Shown one piece after another: positions 17,701 through 27,400 of a stretch of DNA of 64,000 nt; position 1 is the stretch's first letter; each line of letters opens with the position of its first letter. Position numbers and translations under genes: made by a program. The notes under the pieces are model-generated. The model ran no database searches. It had not been told where the DNA came from and saw nothing but the letters and a program-made list of their open reading frames with translations. Source of the stretch: Thiorhodovibrio winogradskyi (GTDB lineage Bacteria; Pseudomonadota; Gammaproteobacteria; Chromatiales; Chromatiaceae); the NCBI RefSeq assembly GCF_036208045.1, contig NZ_CP121472.1, positions 2,057,531-2,121,530 of the forward strand, in the 5' to 3' direction.

Positions 17701-20394
17701 CAGAAACAACAGGCCGCCGGGTGTTGCCAGCGCGCCTTTGCGCCGCCGCCCGGCCTTGTTCAGATGGGCGGCGAGATGGCCGGCGAGCTTGAGACGCTGC
17801 GCCTCGCCGCCGGAGAGGGTCGGCACTGGTTGGCCGAGGCGGACATAGTCCAGGCCGACCTCGCGCAGCGGTTGCAGGGCGCGAACCATGTCCCGATCCG
17901 TGCCGAAGGCGGCGAGCGCCTCGGCGACGGTGAGATTTAGCACCTCGGCGATGTTGGCGCCGGGCAGCGGGCTGTCTTCGGGCAGGCGGATGGCGAGCAC
18001 CTCGGGGCGGTAGCGCTGGCCGTCGCAGTCCGGGCAGCGCAGATAGACATCGGAGAGAAACTGCATCTCCACCTGCTCGAAGCCGGAGCCGCCGCAGCCG
18101 GGGCAGCGCCCGGAACCGGAGTTGAAGCTGAAATGCCCGGCCTTGAAGCCCTGCTCGCGCGCGCTAAGCGTGGCCGCGAACAATTTGCGCAGCGGGTCGA
18201 GCGCGCCGACATAGCTCGCGGGATTGGAGCGCGCGCTGCGCCCGATGGGGGCTTGGTCGATCAGGATGACATCCTCGATCAGCTCGGCGCCCTCGATACG
18301 GTCACACGCGCCGGGCTCGCCCTCGGCATGACCCTTGAGCCGACTCAGGCCCAGGTAGAGGACCTGATGAATCAGGGTGGATTTGCCGGAGCCGGACACG
18401 CCGGTGACCACTACCAGGCGGCGCAGGGGGAAGGCGATATCGAGGGACTGGAGGTTGTGCTGGCTGGCGCCGATCACACGCAACTGTGGCTCTTCGGGCT
18501 GCGGCGGGGCGGCCGGACGGGGCTTGGCTGGCGCGGCTAAAGCCGCTCCCACCCGACGGCGACCGCTGAGATAGGCGCCGGTGAGGGAATCAGGGTGGTC
18601 GCGCAGTGCCGCCGGCGGGCCGTTGAACAGCAAGTGACCGCCGCGCTCGCCGGGGCCGGGGCCGAGATCCAGAACGCGATCCGCCGCGCGGATGAGTTGC
18701 GGATCATGCTCGACCACCACCAGGCTGTTGCCCTGATCGCGCAGCCGCTGGAGGATGCCGAGAATGCGGTCGAGATCGCGCGGGTGCAGGCCGATGCTGG
18801 GCTCATCAAGCACAAAGAGCGTATTGACCAGCGAGGTGCCGAGCGCCGTGGTCAAATTAATGCGCTGCACCTCACCACCCGAGAGGGTGCGCGACTGGCG
18901 ATCCAGGCTCAGATAGCTCAGGCCCACGGTGCGCAGATAATTCAGCCGATTGCGGATGTTATCGAGCAGCAGCCGCAGCGCCTGATCCATGCTGCCGGGG
19001 AGTTCCAGGCCGTCAAAAAAAGCCGCCAGCCGGTCCAGCGGCAGCGTCATCAAATCGTGCAGATTCAGCCCCGGCAGTCCCAGCCAGGCCATCTCCGGCA
19101 TAGTGACACGCCCATGGCGAAAGCGCGTCCGCCGATCCAGCGCCAGGTCGGCCAGCTCATGACCGCCGATGCGCCAATCCAAGGCCTCGTCGATCAGTCG
19201 CGCGCCCTGGCAGTCTGGGCAGGGTTCGTAGCTGCGATAGCGCGACAGCAGCACCCGCACATGCATTTTGTAGGCGCGGCCTTCCAGCCAGTCGAAAAAG
19301 CGCGTCAGACCATACCAAACACCCGAGTCCCAATCGCCCTCGCCCTCGATCACCCAACGGCGATCCGCATCGGTCAAGGCCGACCAGGGGATGTCGGTCG
19401 GGATGCCCTGGCGATGGGCGGCGCCGATCAGGTCTTCTTGCACCTCGGCATAGCTATCGGACTGGATTGGCTTGACCGCGCCTTCCAGCAGGGATTTGCT
19501 CTGATCCGGAATCACCAGATCCCAGTCGATGCCAATCACCCGACCAAAGCCGCGACAGCGCGGGCAGGCGCCCGCCGGGGAGTTGAAGGAAAACAGCCCC
19601 GGTCGCGGCTCCTGATAGCGGATGTCGCAGTCCGGGCAGTGGCGCGCGGCGGAGAAGGACCAGGGCGCGAGCGCCGCGCGTTCGGCATCGAGCGGATAGA
19701 CACGGATCTGGCCGTGGCCCTGATCCAGTGCCGCCTCGATGGCCTCCAGCGCGCGCTCGCGATTGTCGTCAGTCAGGCGCAGTCGATCCTGAATGACCTC
19801 AAGTATGGTGTCTGACTCGCTCAAGATGCGCGCATAGCCCTGCTGGGCCAACAGCTCTTTCACCTGGCTGATGGTGAGGCTCTCGGGCACGGCGACGGCA
19901 AAGCAGATCAGCGCGCGCGGTGGATCATCGCCCGTCAGCCGAGCACTGCGTCGGCGCAGTTCGGCCCAGATGCTCGCCGGGGTGTCCAGGTGCACCTCAT
20001 GCCCACAGCCATGGCAGAATAGCCGCGCCGCGCGCGCGAATAGGAGCTTTAAGTGATCATTCAGCTCCGTCATGGTGCCGACGGTGGAGCGCGAGCTGCG
20101 CACCGGGTTGGTCTGATCGATGGCGATGGCCGGCGGAATCCCCTCGATGCGATCCGCCACCGGGCGGTCCATGCGGTCGAGAAACTGCCGCGCATAGGGC
20201 GAGAAGGTCTCGACATAGCGGCGCTGGCCCTCGGCGTAGAGGGTATCGAAGGCCAGTGAGGATTTGCCGCAGCCGGACACGCCGGTGACCAGGATCAGCT
20301 CACCGAGCGGCAGGTCGAGATCGAGATTTTTGAGGTTATGTTGGCGCAGGCCGCGCAGCAGGATGTGGTTGGCTTTGGGAGGTTCGGGGATCAA
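14728..20394 (-). CDS. uvrA: Double-length UvrA (tandem excinuclease ABC subunit A)
   Basis: This encodes 1888 residues, twice the usual 940. Two complete UvrA units are joined head to tail. Four Walker A loops are visible (GVSGCGKSS near residue 40, GVSGSGKST near 664, 1042 and 1564), with matching LSGGE signatures, and several CxxC zinc-finger pairs such as CPGCGGSGF and CEACEGQGF. UvrA recognises bulky DNA damage as a dimer and hands it to UvrB. Here a single chain could form the four-site unit. The start must be the TTG at 20394, because an in-frame TGA lies five codons upstream. The last residues (SRCTASL) run over a pseudogene remnant, so the natural end may be altered. PlsY lies 54 bases upstream on the same strand. 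Confidence 0.92.
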   Translation of the reverse strand: MIPEPPKANHILLRGLRQHNLKNLDLDLPLGELILVTGVSGCGKSSLAFDTLYAEGQRRYVETFSPYARQFLDRMDRPVADRIEGIPPAIAIDQTNPVRSSRSTVGTMTELNDHLKLLFARAARLFCHGCGHEVHLDTPASIWAELRRRSARLTGDDPPRALICFAVAVPESLTISQVKELLAQQGYARILSESDTILEVIQDRLRLTDDNRERALEAIEAALDQGHGQIRVYPLDAERAALAPWSFSAARHCPDCDIRYQEPRPGLFSFNSPAGACPRCRGFGRVIGIDWDLVIPDQSKSLLEGAVKPIQSDSYAEVQEDLIGAAHRQGIPTDIPWSALTDADRRWVIEGEGDWDSGVWYGLTRFFDWLEGRAYKMHVRVLLSRYRSYEPCPDCQGARLIDEALDWRIGGHELADLALDRRTRFRHGRVTMPEMAWLGLPGLNLHDLMTLPLDRLAAFFDGLELPGSMDQALRLLLDNIRNRLNYLRTVGLSYLSLDRQSRTLSGGEVQRINLTTALGTSLVNTLFVLDEPSIGLHPRDLDRILGILQRLRDQGNSLVVVEHDPQLIRAADRVLDLGPGPGERGGHLLFNGPPAALRDHPDSLTGAYLSGRRRVGAALAAPAKPRPAAPPQPEEPQLRVIGASQHNLQSLDIAFPLRRLVVVTGVSGSGKSTLIHQVLYLGLSRLKGHAEGEPGACDRIEGAELIEDVILIDQAPIGRSARSNPASYVGALDPLRKLFAATLSAREQGFKAGHFSFNSGSGRCPGCGGSGFEQVEMQFLSDVYLRCPDCDGQRYRPEVLAIRLPEDSPLPGANIAEVLNLTVAEALAAFGTDRDMVRALQPLREVGLDYVRLGQPVPTLSGGEAQRLKLAGHLAAHLNKAGRRRKGALATPGGLLFLLDEPTTGLHADDIATLLGAFQRLLDAGHSLIIIEHNLDLMRAADWIIDLGPEGGDQGGELVASGTPDTLARHPNSHTGRALREDADASAALATALDRVAEAPLIGYGGTAGPAGNHIGIRHAREHNLKDLSLDIERGRFVVITGVSGSGKSTLAFDVLFAEGQRRYLESLNAYARQFVQPAAKAEVDAIFGIPPTVAIEQRTSRGGRKSTLGTLTEIHHYLRLLFVKLGIPHCPDCQVPVAPQSLEAILAQLVEHFGGQHIELLAPKVIARKGIYKDLAEWAAKQGHDHLIVDGEALPTATWPALDRYREHSIDLPLGTLRLDPDAPAPARALLETALHAGDGLVRVRPVDAPYSAARTFSTQRTCPGCGRGFAEPDPRLFSYNSRHGWCPNCFGTGVQLSGFDAEQTGEERQWQETNSAVQTCPSCHGQRLNPEALAVRFRDQSIGELSALTVTQASAFLSSLALNDREAAIASDLLAEVRGRLGFLDQVGLGYLTLDRAAPTLSGGEAQRIRLAAQLGSNLRGVCYILDEPSIGLHARDNQRLLTTLEDLRDRGNSVLVVEHDQEFMHRAEEIIDLGPGAGVQGGRLVARGTAAELINNPDSITGRYLARARVELATAASAAPDAPDAPDPQQQLHIQGASLNNLKHLDLAIPLARLVCVTGVSGSGKSTLVRDVIGASLRNLLGAIGPNGRPNSHPDKRQRRAQVIGCRSLGGWQALARVLEVDQTPIGKTPRSCPATYVGFWDSIRKLFASTPEARMLGWGPGRFSFNTKGGRCEACEGQGFQRLEMSFLPDVTHLCEVCRGSRFNPETNAIRYLGHRIGEVLTMPVDQAVEVFHAHPAIKQPLELLQAIGLGYLSLGQPSPTLSGGEAQRIKLVSELGKARTSLEGTAIRPTLYLLDEPTVGLHMADVERLIAVLRRLVSVGHSMLVIEHDLDLIAAADWVIDLGPEGGDAGGELVVAGTPDSLAATGSGHTATHLRDSRCTASL

Positions 20395-20448
20395 GGGGGG
20401 GCTTATTCAGTTTCGCGCGGATCCGCTCGGACCAGCTCGATTTCTTTA

Positions 20449-21084
20449 TCAGGCGGAGTCGGCCGGGCCTGAGTCAGCGCCGATGCTGCCCTCGGTTCCC
20501 TCAATCAGCTTGCGGATATTGCTGCGATGGCGCCAGAACAGCAGACCGGTGATGACCAGCTGCATGCCAATCAACTCAGGCTCCGGACGGAAGAACCAGA
20601 CAATGACGGGCGCCAGCGCCATGGAAATGAGTGCCGAGAGCGAGGAAATCTTCAGCCCCTTGGCAACGAACAGCCAGATGGCCGCCACGCACAGGCCGAC
20701 GGGCCAGTAGAGACCAAACTGCACGCCCAGGGCCGTTGCCACCCCTTTGCCACCGCGAAAGCCGAAGAAGACCGGGTACAGATGTCCGAGAAAGGCCGCC
20801 AGACCCACGGCGGCCAGGGTTTCGTAACCCGCGCCGAGCAGATGCGCGGCCAGCATCGGCAGCAGGCCTTTGAGGCTGTCGCCGAGCAGGGTGATGGCCG
20901 CGGCGCGCTTGCCCTGCTTACCGCCAATGCGCAGCACATTGGTGGCGCCCGGATTGCCGGAGCCCTGGGTGCGGGGGTCTGGCAGGCCCATAAGTCGGCA
21001 CACAATGATGGCGCTTGAAACCGAGCCAAGCAGATAGGCCAACAGGACAAGCGCGGCGGGAAGAATGAGGGCTAGGATGTTCAT
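20449..21084 (-). CDS. plsY: Glycerol-3-phosphate acyltransferase PlsY
   Basis: This encodes 211 residues from ATG 21084; a start nine bases upstream is also possible. It is polytopic with the three PlsY motifs: LLGSVSSAII, GSGNPGATNVLR, and GHLYPVFFGFRGGKGVAT. PlsY transfers the acyl group of acyl-phosphate to glycerol-3-phosphate in the first step of phospholipid synthesis at the inner membrane. It is divergent from folB. No PlsX gene is nearby. Confidence 0.93.
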   Translation of the reverse strand: MNILALILPAALVLLAYLLGSVSSAIIVCRLMGLPDPRTQGSGNPGATNVLRIGGKQGKRAAAITLLGDSLKGLLPMLAAHLLGAGYETLAAVGLAAFLGHLYPVFFGFRGGKGVATALGVQFGLYWPVGLCVAAIWLFVAKGLKISSLSALISMALAPVIVWFFRPEPELIGMQLVITGLLFWRHRSNIRKLIEGTEGSIGADSGPADSA

Positions 21085-21230
21085 GGCCGCCATTTGACGG
21101 CTTGGGCGCCTTGGGGTCAAGTGTCCGCGTGCGACGGCGGTGGCTCGGGCGCCGATTGGGGCTGGTCATGACGGGGGCGATGTCCTATCCTCGTTCCAGC
21201 GATGACCCGAGGGTATGCACACAAAGGCAC

Positions 21231-21590
21231 ATGGATACTGTTTTTTTAACCGGACTGCGCATCGAGACCACCATTGGCATCTACGAGTGGGAAAAGGCCA
21301 TCCGTCAGCCGGTGATTTTGGATATTGAAATGGCCGCCGACCTTGCCGCCGCCGCGGCGAGTGATCGCATTGAGCACGCCCTCAACTATAAGGCCGTGGC
21401 CAAGCGGCTCAAGGAGTTCGTGGGCGAGGCTCGCTTCGAGTTGGTCGAAACCCTGGCCGAGGCCTGCGCGAGCCTGATCCGGGTGGAGTTTGGCGTGCCT
21501 TGGGTGCGCCTGCGCCTGAACAAAATCGGCGCGGTGACCGATGCCGAGGGAGTTGGCGTGATCATCGAGCGGGGCCAGAGGCCAGGGTAA
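21231..21590 (+). CDS. folB: Dihydroneopterin aldolase FolB
   Basis: This encodes 119 residues from ATG 21231. It has the family pattern: an N-terminal MDTVFLTGLRIETTIGIYEWE with the conserved Tyr/Glu, LNYKAVAKRL with the catalytic-region Tyr, and the terminal VGVIIER. It cleaves dihydroneopterin to hydroxymethyl-dihydropterin in folate synthesis. folK follows after three bases and catalyses the next step, so the two are an operon. The divergent promoter region with plsY is about 145 bases. Confidence 0.93.
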   Translation: MDTVFLTGLRIETTIGIYEWEKAIRQPVILDIEMAADLAAAAASDRIEHALNYKAVAKRLKEFVGEARFELVETLAEACASLIRVEFGVPWVRLRLNKIGAVTDAEGVGVIIERGQRPG

Positions 21591-21593
21591 GGC

Positions 21594-22103
21594 ATGCGTT
21601 GTTGGATTGGTGTTGGCAGCAATTTGCGTCGCGAAGCCTCGATCCGTGATGGGCTGCGCGACCTGCATCAGCGCTTTGGCGATCTGCTGGTCTCGCCGGT
21701 GTTTGAAACCCAGGCAGTTGGCACCGAGGGACCGCCCTTTCTCAATCTGGTGGTCGGGATTGAGACACGGCTGGGCCTGACCGCCATCAATGCGCTTCTT
21801 TGCGCCATTGAGGATGCCCATGGCCGGGTGCGCGGCCAAGACAAATTCGCTCCGCGCACGCTCGATCTGGACTTGCTCACCTATGGTCAGCTGACGGGTG
21901 TCATTGAGGGTTACCAGGTGCCGCGCCCGGAGATTCTTGACTATGCTTTCGTGCTTGCGCCTCTGGCCGCGGTGGCACCGGAGGAAGGGCATCCTGAACT
22001 CGGTTTGAGCTACGCGGACTTGTGGCGGAATTTCGATCTTGGCGCGCGCGGCCAGTCGCCGCCCCGAGAGGTGGCGCTCGAGCTTGATTTCGCCGCCGTG
22101 TAG
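21594..22103 (+). CDS. folK: HPPK pyrophosphokinase FolK
   Basis: This encodes 169 residues. The conserved features are the start WIGVGSNL, the loop VSPVFETQAVG, PFLNLVV, and RTLDLDLLTYG with the metal-binding Asp pair. It pyrophosphorylates 6-hydroxymethyl-dihydropterin, directly after FolB in the folate pathway. It is translated with folB (three-base gap) and convergent with rsgA. Confidence 0.94.
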   Translation: MRCWIGVGSNLRREASIRDGLRDLHQRFGDLLVSPVFETQAVGTEGPPFLNLVVGIETRLGLTAINALLCAIEDAHGRVRGQDKFAPRTLDLDLLTYGQLTGVIEGYQVPRPEILDYAFVLAPLAAVAPEEGHPELGLSYADLWRNFDLGARGQSPPREVALELDFAAV

Positions 22104-22145
22104 ATCCCTGCGCGGACTATTTTCGCCCCGCGCCCTCAGGCGGCT

Positions 22146-23174
22146 TCATGACGGGTGGCGCTCAGGTGCGGCGCTCCGATCCTCGCGCTTGAGCAGGCGG
22201 TGAAAAACCGCCAGTCGTTCGGGCGCGATCTGCCCGCCATCGACCGCCGCGCGAATGGCGCAGTCCGGTTCGACTTCATGGCGACAGTTCGCGAACCGAC
22301 ACTGACCAAGATGCGGGCGGAATTCGCGAAATCCCAACTCAAGCTCGCCCGTGCTGAGTGTTGGCAGGCGGAAGCTGCGTACGCCTGGGGAGTCGATCAG
22401 ATGTCCACCATCAGGCAGCCGATAGCAATTCGCCGCCGAGGTGGTATGCCGCCCGAGTCCGGTTGCGCGCGACAACTGGCCAATCTGCACCTCCTGATCG
22501 GGCAGCATGGCTTGGGTGATGGAGGATTTGCCGACGCCAGATTGACCCACTAGTACGCTGATCTCATCGCGCAGATGTTCGCTCAGAGCGTCCAGTCCCT
22601 CCCGGTCGCGTGCGCTCAGGGTTAACAGCGGATAGCCAATATGCCGGTAGAGGGCGAGTTTCCCGATCACCGCCGCCTCGGTTGCCGTGCCGAGCAGGTC
22701 CGACTTATTACACAAGAGCAAAGCATGAACGCCGATGTGTTCAGCCGCGACTAGATATTGATCGATCAAATCCCCGCTTGGCAGCGGTTCGGGTGCGCAA
22801 ACAACCACGAGTTGGGTGAGATTTGCCGCCAAGGGCCTGCCGCGCCCGGTCGCATCTGGTCGGCTCAGCAGCGACTGGCGTGGCTCAATGGCGGTGACGA
22901 CCCCTGTTCCCTCGCCAGTCGAGCGCCAGATGACACGGTCGCCGCAGACTGGATCGCCGATGTGCTGGCGGCTCACGCAGTGTATGACTTGTCCAGTGTC
23001 GCGCTCAACCGCCAGGTTGGCGCCATGACGCACCACGACCAGCCCGGTCAGGGTGGTGGCGTCTCCTGCACAGGCGATTTGCTCCTCGGCGCGGATGTCG
23101 TGCTTTTGGCGGCGCCGTTCCTGAATCGCCCGAACGCGCTTGAGTTGCTGCTCCGACAGCCGTCGCCGTGGCAT
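22146..23174 (-). CDS. rsgA: Ribosome small-subunit-dependent GTPase RsgA
   Basis: This encodes 342 residues. It has an OB-fold N-terminus, then a circularly permuted GTPase: NKSD (G4) comes before VGQSGVGKSS (G1) and DSPGVR (G3). A C-terminal zinc knuckle follows (CRFANCRHEVEPDC). RsgA acts late in 30S subunit maturation. It follows the cytochrome c gene by 18 bases and lies close to orn, as in other gammaproteobacteria. Confidence 0.95.
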   Translation of the reverse strand: MPRRRLSEQQLKRVRAIQERRRQKHDIRAEEQIACAGDATTLTGLVVVRHGANLAVERDTGQVIHCVSRQHIGDPVCGDRVIWRSTGEGTGVVTAIEPRQSLLSRPDATGRGRPLAANLTQLVVVCAPEPLPSGDLIDQYLVAAEHIGVHALLLCNKSDLLGTATEAAVIGKLALYRHIGYPLLTLSARDREGLDALSEHLRDEISVLVGQSGVGKSSITQAMLPDQEVQIGQLSRATGLGRHTTSAANCYRLPDGGHLIDSPGVRSFRLPTLSTGELELGFREFRPHLGQCRFANCRHEVEPDCAIRAAVDGGQIAPERLAVFHRLLKREDRSAAPERHPS

Positions 23175-23192
23175 CTCGACTGGCCGATGCGA

Positions 23193-23636
23193 TCAGGGCT
23201 TGAAGTGGTAATATCGCGTATTGAGAAGATCGGTCACGGCCATGACTTGCTCATCGAACCATTGCAGTTCAAGCGAGGTTTCACAGCGCCGCACCTGGGC
23301 CTCAAGCCCGCTCAAGGATGCAACGCGTCTGTCGTCACGGGTATAGACCTCGCTGCCGTGGCAGTTGGTGCAATTGGATTCAAACAGCGTTCCCGCCTCC
23401 GCCATGTCGGTGGCGGCTTCGGTTTCAGGCTCCGCGGCTGCATCCGACGCGGCCCAAGCCGCGAGCGGCAGCAGCAGGGCAGCCGCCAGCAGACTTTTGG
23501 TCGGCAGACTGTTGGCCAGAAGACTGTTGGCCAGAAGACTCTTGGCTGGAAGACTCCTGGCTGGAAGGCTCTTGGCTGGAAGATTGGTGTTCGGAACTTG
23601 AAGTGACTTGGACGAGCGATTTGCGACTTGGGTCAT
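23193..23636 (-). CDS. Monohaem cytochrome c with repeat-expanded signal sequence
   Basis: This encodes 147 residues. A well-placed AGGAGA supports the ATG at 23636. Residues 15-50 are a tandem peptide repeat (units like [10 protein letters not shown]) that leads into the hydrophobic signal core [16 protein letters not shown]. The mature domain of about 80 residues has one haem site, CTNCH, and an arrangement like small class I cytochromes, but no clear distal Met motif. It would be exported and haem-loaded in the periplasm. The N-terminal extension of about 48 residues before cleavage is unusual and comes from a 15-bp DNA repeat. It lies upstream of rsgA and divergent from orn. Confidence 0.8.
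   Translation of the reverse strand: MTQVANRSSKSLQVPNTNLPAKSLPARSLPAKSLLANSLLANSLPTKSLLAAALLLPLAAWAASDAAAEPETEAATDMAEAGTLFESNCTNCHGSEVYTRDDRRVASLSGLEAQVRRCETSLELQWFDEQVMAVTDLLNTRYYHFKP
23491..23595. repeat. 15-bp tandem repeat, about seven units, in cytochrome c signal region
   Basis: Units of the type AGACTCTTGGCTGGA follow each other from 23491 to 23595; the two at 23506-23535 are exact copies and the rest differ at a few bases. The period keeps the frame of the cytochrome c gene and lengthens its signal sequence. Confidence 0.92.
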
Positions 23637-23675
23637 TCTGCATTCTCCTGTGGTTCAATAGGAAGCTGACATACT

Positions 23676-24224
23676 ATGGCGGCCAGCGAAGATAACCTGA
23701 TCTGGATGGATCTGGAAATGACCGGGCTCGATCCCTTCACTGATCGCATCCTGGAGATGGCGGTGATTATCACCGACAGTCAGCTCAAGGTGGTGGCCGA
23801 GGGGCCCTGTATTGCCATCCGCCAGTCAGAAGAAGTGCTCGCGGCCATGGATGACTGGAATCGCGAGCATCATGGCGAGTCCGGCCTGATTGAGCGGGTG
23901 CGCTTTAGCGATTCCGACGAAGCCGAGGCCGAGCAGCAAATGTTGCGCTTTTTGCAGCTGTACTGCCAGGCCGGGAAATCGCCCTTGTGTGGCAACAGTA
24001 TTTGCCAGGATCGCCGGTTTCTCGCCCGCTTCATGCCGCGGCTCGAGGCTTTTTTTCATTATCGCAATCTGGATGTCAGTACCTTGAAGATTTTGGCCCA
24101 GCGCTGGGCCCCGGCGGTGGTGGACGGCTTCAAGAAGGAGAACCGCCACGAAGCCTTGGCCGACATCCGCGAGTCCATTACCGAACTCAAGCACTATAGG
24201 TCCGAATTTTTGCGGGTTGATTAA
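23676..24224 (+). CDS. orn: Oligoribonuclease Orn
   Basis: This encodes 182 residues. It has the DEDDh exonuclease motifs: [11 protein letters not shown] (Exo I), [11 protein letters not shown] (Exo II) and [12 protein letters not shown] (Exo III, with the His). It degrades two-residue RNA and pGpG to mononucleotides. It is divergent from the cytochrome c/rsgA pair with 39 bases between. Confidence 0.96.
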   Translation: MAASEDNLIWMDLEMTGLDPFTDRILEMAVIITDSQLKVVAEGPCIAIRQSEEVLAAMDDWNREHHGESGLIERVRFSDSDEAEAEQQMLRFLQLYCQAGKSPLCGNSICQDRRFLARFMPRLEAFFHYRNLDVSTLKILAQRWAPAVVDGFKKENRHEALADIRESITELKHYRSEFLRVD

Positions 24225-24231
24225 GCTGACC

Positions 24232-24286
24232 GGGCCAATTTCGGGCCAGTTTCGGGCCGGTTTCGGGCCAATTTCGGGCCAGGTTC
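24232..24286. repeat. 11-bp tandem repeat, five copies, after orn
   Basis: Five consecutive 11-base units of the form GGGCCAATTTC (with small changes at bases 6-8) start seven bases after the orn stop. The period is not a multiple of three and the repeat is outside genes. Confidence 0.92.
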
Positions 24287-24423
24287 GGGAGCGGTGACCT
24301 AGCTGGAAGAGTCGCCCTCGCCCCTGGGGTCGCGCGGAGTTGACCTGGAGGATCAAACTCCCTTAAAAGGCAACTCAGCAACCAAGCAATTGTCCTGTCA
24401 GGCCACCACGGAGATTCGCCATC

Positions 24424-27400
24424 ATGTTGACAACCGCCGGACTCCGCCAGTGGGCGCCAGTCGCTTGGTTGCCGTTTATTTCGCGATCCCTGATCATCCT
24501 AGCCCTGCTGATCTTGTCTTTAGTTGGCCTGTCCGGATCCCTCTCGGCGGCGGCCAGCAATGGTACCAAAGAGGTCTGGCCACCAAGCACCGAGGCGCTC
24601 GCGTTCCTCCCGGCGTCCTATCTCGAGGAGGCTGAACAACAGCGCACACGCCTGCAACCCAGCCCGGCGGCCGCCAACAGCCCTCCGCCGCTGGCCCTGC
24701 TGCAACAGGCCGAGACCGAGCGCCAGAACAAGAATCCCCAAGCGGCCATCAAGCTCTATACGCAAGCCTTGCAACAGGGCGGAGCCGAGCGCCATGCCGC
24801 CTGGTTTGGCCTGTCGCGCGCGGCCCTGGCCTATCGTCCCAACGGCTGGAAGGAACGCCGGAACATGCAGCAGGAGGCCAGCGCCGCGGCCATAAATGCC
24901 TACCTGAGCGCGAACACCAAAACCGGTGCCGCGCATGCCCTGGCCTCCCTCGGGCAGGCGTTGGAACTGAGGTCGGACTGGCGCGGTGCCATCCGTGCCT
25001 GGCGCGCCTCCCTGGCGGTGGCGGACAACCCAAATTATCGCGAGCATCTCGACAAGCTCATCGCCAAGCACGGCTTTCGCATTACCGGCCATGAGGTGTC
25101 ATCGGATGCGAGCGACCCGCGCATTTGCGTGCAATTCTCCGATGTGCTAGCCCTGGATGGAAGCCAATCTGGCGCCGGATCCGAGCAAGCCGCGCCTCTG
25201 TCGGACTATGTCACCCTTGAGCAGGCGGATCTCGCCATCGAGCCCGAGGAACGCGCCATCTGCATCGACGGCGTGCGTCACGGCGAGCGTTATCGCATTG
25301 GCCTGCGCGCCGGTCTGCCCGCGCACGATGGCGAGACGCTGCCCAAGACAGTTGAGCTGGAGGTCTATGTGCGCGACCGTCGGCCCTCGGTGCATTTTCC
25401 CGGTCGCGCCTATGTGCTGCCCAGTGGCGGCGGGGCCAGTCTGCCCATTGTCTCGGTCAACACCGATGTGATCCAGGGCCAGCTCTATCGCATTGGGGAT
25501 CGCGCCCTCGGCGGCTTGGCGGCGCAAGAGAATCTGTTCGAGACCCTGAATGAAGACAGTGCCAATGAACTGGCCGAGCGCTCCGGCGAAGCGCTCTGGA
25601 AAGGCGAGTTCGAGGTGCGCAATGTGCTCAATAAAGACATTACCTCCAGCCTCCCGCTGGCCGAATTGATTGGTGGTCGCCCTGTTGATCGCGGCCTGGC
25701 ACCTGGTATCTATGTGCTGACCGCGCGCTCGCGCGAGCGCCTGGATCAGGACTACAGCCTCGCCACCCAATGGTTCTTAATCTCCGATCTGGGCCTCACG
25801 GCGCTTTCCGGCGACGATGGCCTGCATGCGCTGGTGCGTTCCCTTGCCAGCGCCGAGCCACTGGCCGATGTGCGCCTGCGCCTGCTGGCGGTCAACCAAC
25901 AGGTGCTGGGGGAGGCGCGCACCGATGCCAGTGGCCATGCGCGTTTCGATCCCGGCCTGCTGCGCGGTACTGGCGGCAATCGCGCCGCGCTGCTCACGGC
26001 TGAAAGCCCAAGTGGCGACTATGGTTTTCTGGATCTCAACGCCAGCCCCTTTGATCTAACAGATCGTGGCGTGGCAGGCCGTCCGGCACCCGATCCAGTG
26101 GATGTCTTTCTAACGACTGAACGCGGTGTCTATCGCCCTGGCGAGCGGGTCGCGCTCACGGCACTGGCGCGCGATCCTTTGGCAGGCGCCATTCCCGATT
26201 TGCCGCTGACCTTTATTATCAAGCGCCCGGATGGTGTTGAATTCTTGCGGCAGCCAGCCCCCGACCTGGGACTGGGCGCCCATGGGCTTGATCTTGGCTT
26301 GTTGCCGGATGCCATGCGCGGTGCCTGGCAGGCAGCGGTGCATCTCGACCCCGAAGAGCCAGCGCTCGCGCGCGTGACTTTTCTGGTCGAGGATTTCGAG
26401 CCCGAACGCCTGGCGTTCGGGCTCGACACCCAGGCCAAGGAAATCGACCCAAGCAATCCGCCCCTGTTGCAGCTGGACGCGCGCTATCTCTACGGTGCCC
26501 CGGCGGCCAGTCTGCGTGTCGAGGGCCAGGCGCGGGTGGTCGCGAGCGGCGCTCTGGCGGCCTTTCCCGGCTATCGCTTTGGGTTGGCGGATGAGGAGTT
26601 CACGCCTGAACTTGAACTCTTCGATGGCACCGAGACCGACACCGAGGGCCGCGCCGAGTTGCCGGTCGAGCTGCCCGACGGGGTCTCGGCAAGCCAGCTG
26701 CTGCGCGCCGACATCAGCGTGCGGGTGATCGAGGCCAGTGGCCGGCCGGTCGAGCGCGAGCTGCAACTGCCGCTGGTCGACAAGCGCGCGCGGCTGGGCC
26801 TCAAGCCGCTGTTCGATGGCGCGCTGCCGGAAGGCGACAAGGCGGAATTTGAACTCATTGCCCTGGATGCCGACGGCCAGCCCATGGCGGCAACCGATCT
26901 GGCCTGGACCCTGTCGCGGGTTAGCACCTCCTTTCAGTGGTATCAGCGCGACGGCAACTGGCGCTTCGAGCCCATCAAGCAGCGCCGCCGGGTCGCCAGC
27001 GGTCAGCTGGAGTTGACCGCCTCGGCACCGGCCAAATTGGAAATGCCCGTCGATTGGGGCGCCTATGAGCTGGAGGTGCGGGCCGGGGAGGGCGCGGGTG
27101 CCCTGGTGCCGGTCAGCCTGGCGTTCGATGCCGGTTGGTATGTCTCGCCCAAGGCCTACGACACTCCGGATGCCGTCAAACTGGTGCTGGACAAAGCCCA
27201 ATACCGTCTCGGCGAGACCGCGCGCGTGCATCTTCAACCGCGCTTTCCAGGGCTGGCGCTGGTCATGGTGATCAATCAGGGCATTGTCAGTATGCACCCG
27301 GTGCGGGTCACGGAGCAGGGCGGGGAGATTGAACTCCCAGTCACCGCCGATTGGGGCAGTGGTGCGTACATTACCGCCGCGCTCTATCGCCCGCTGGATG

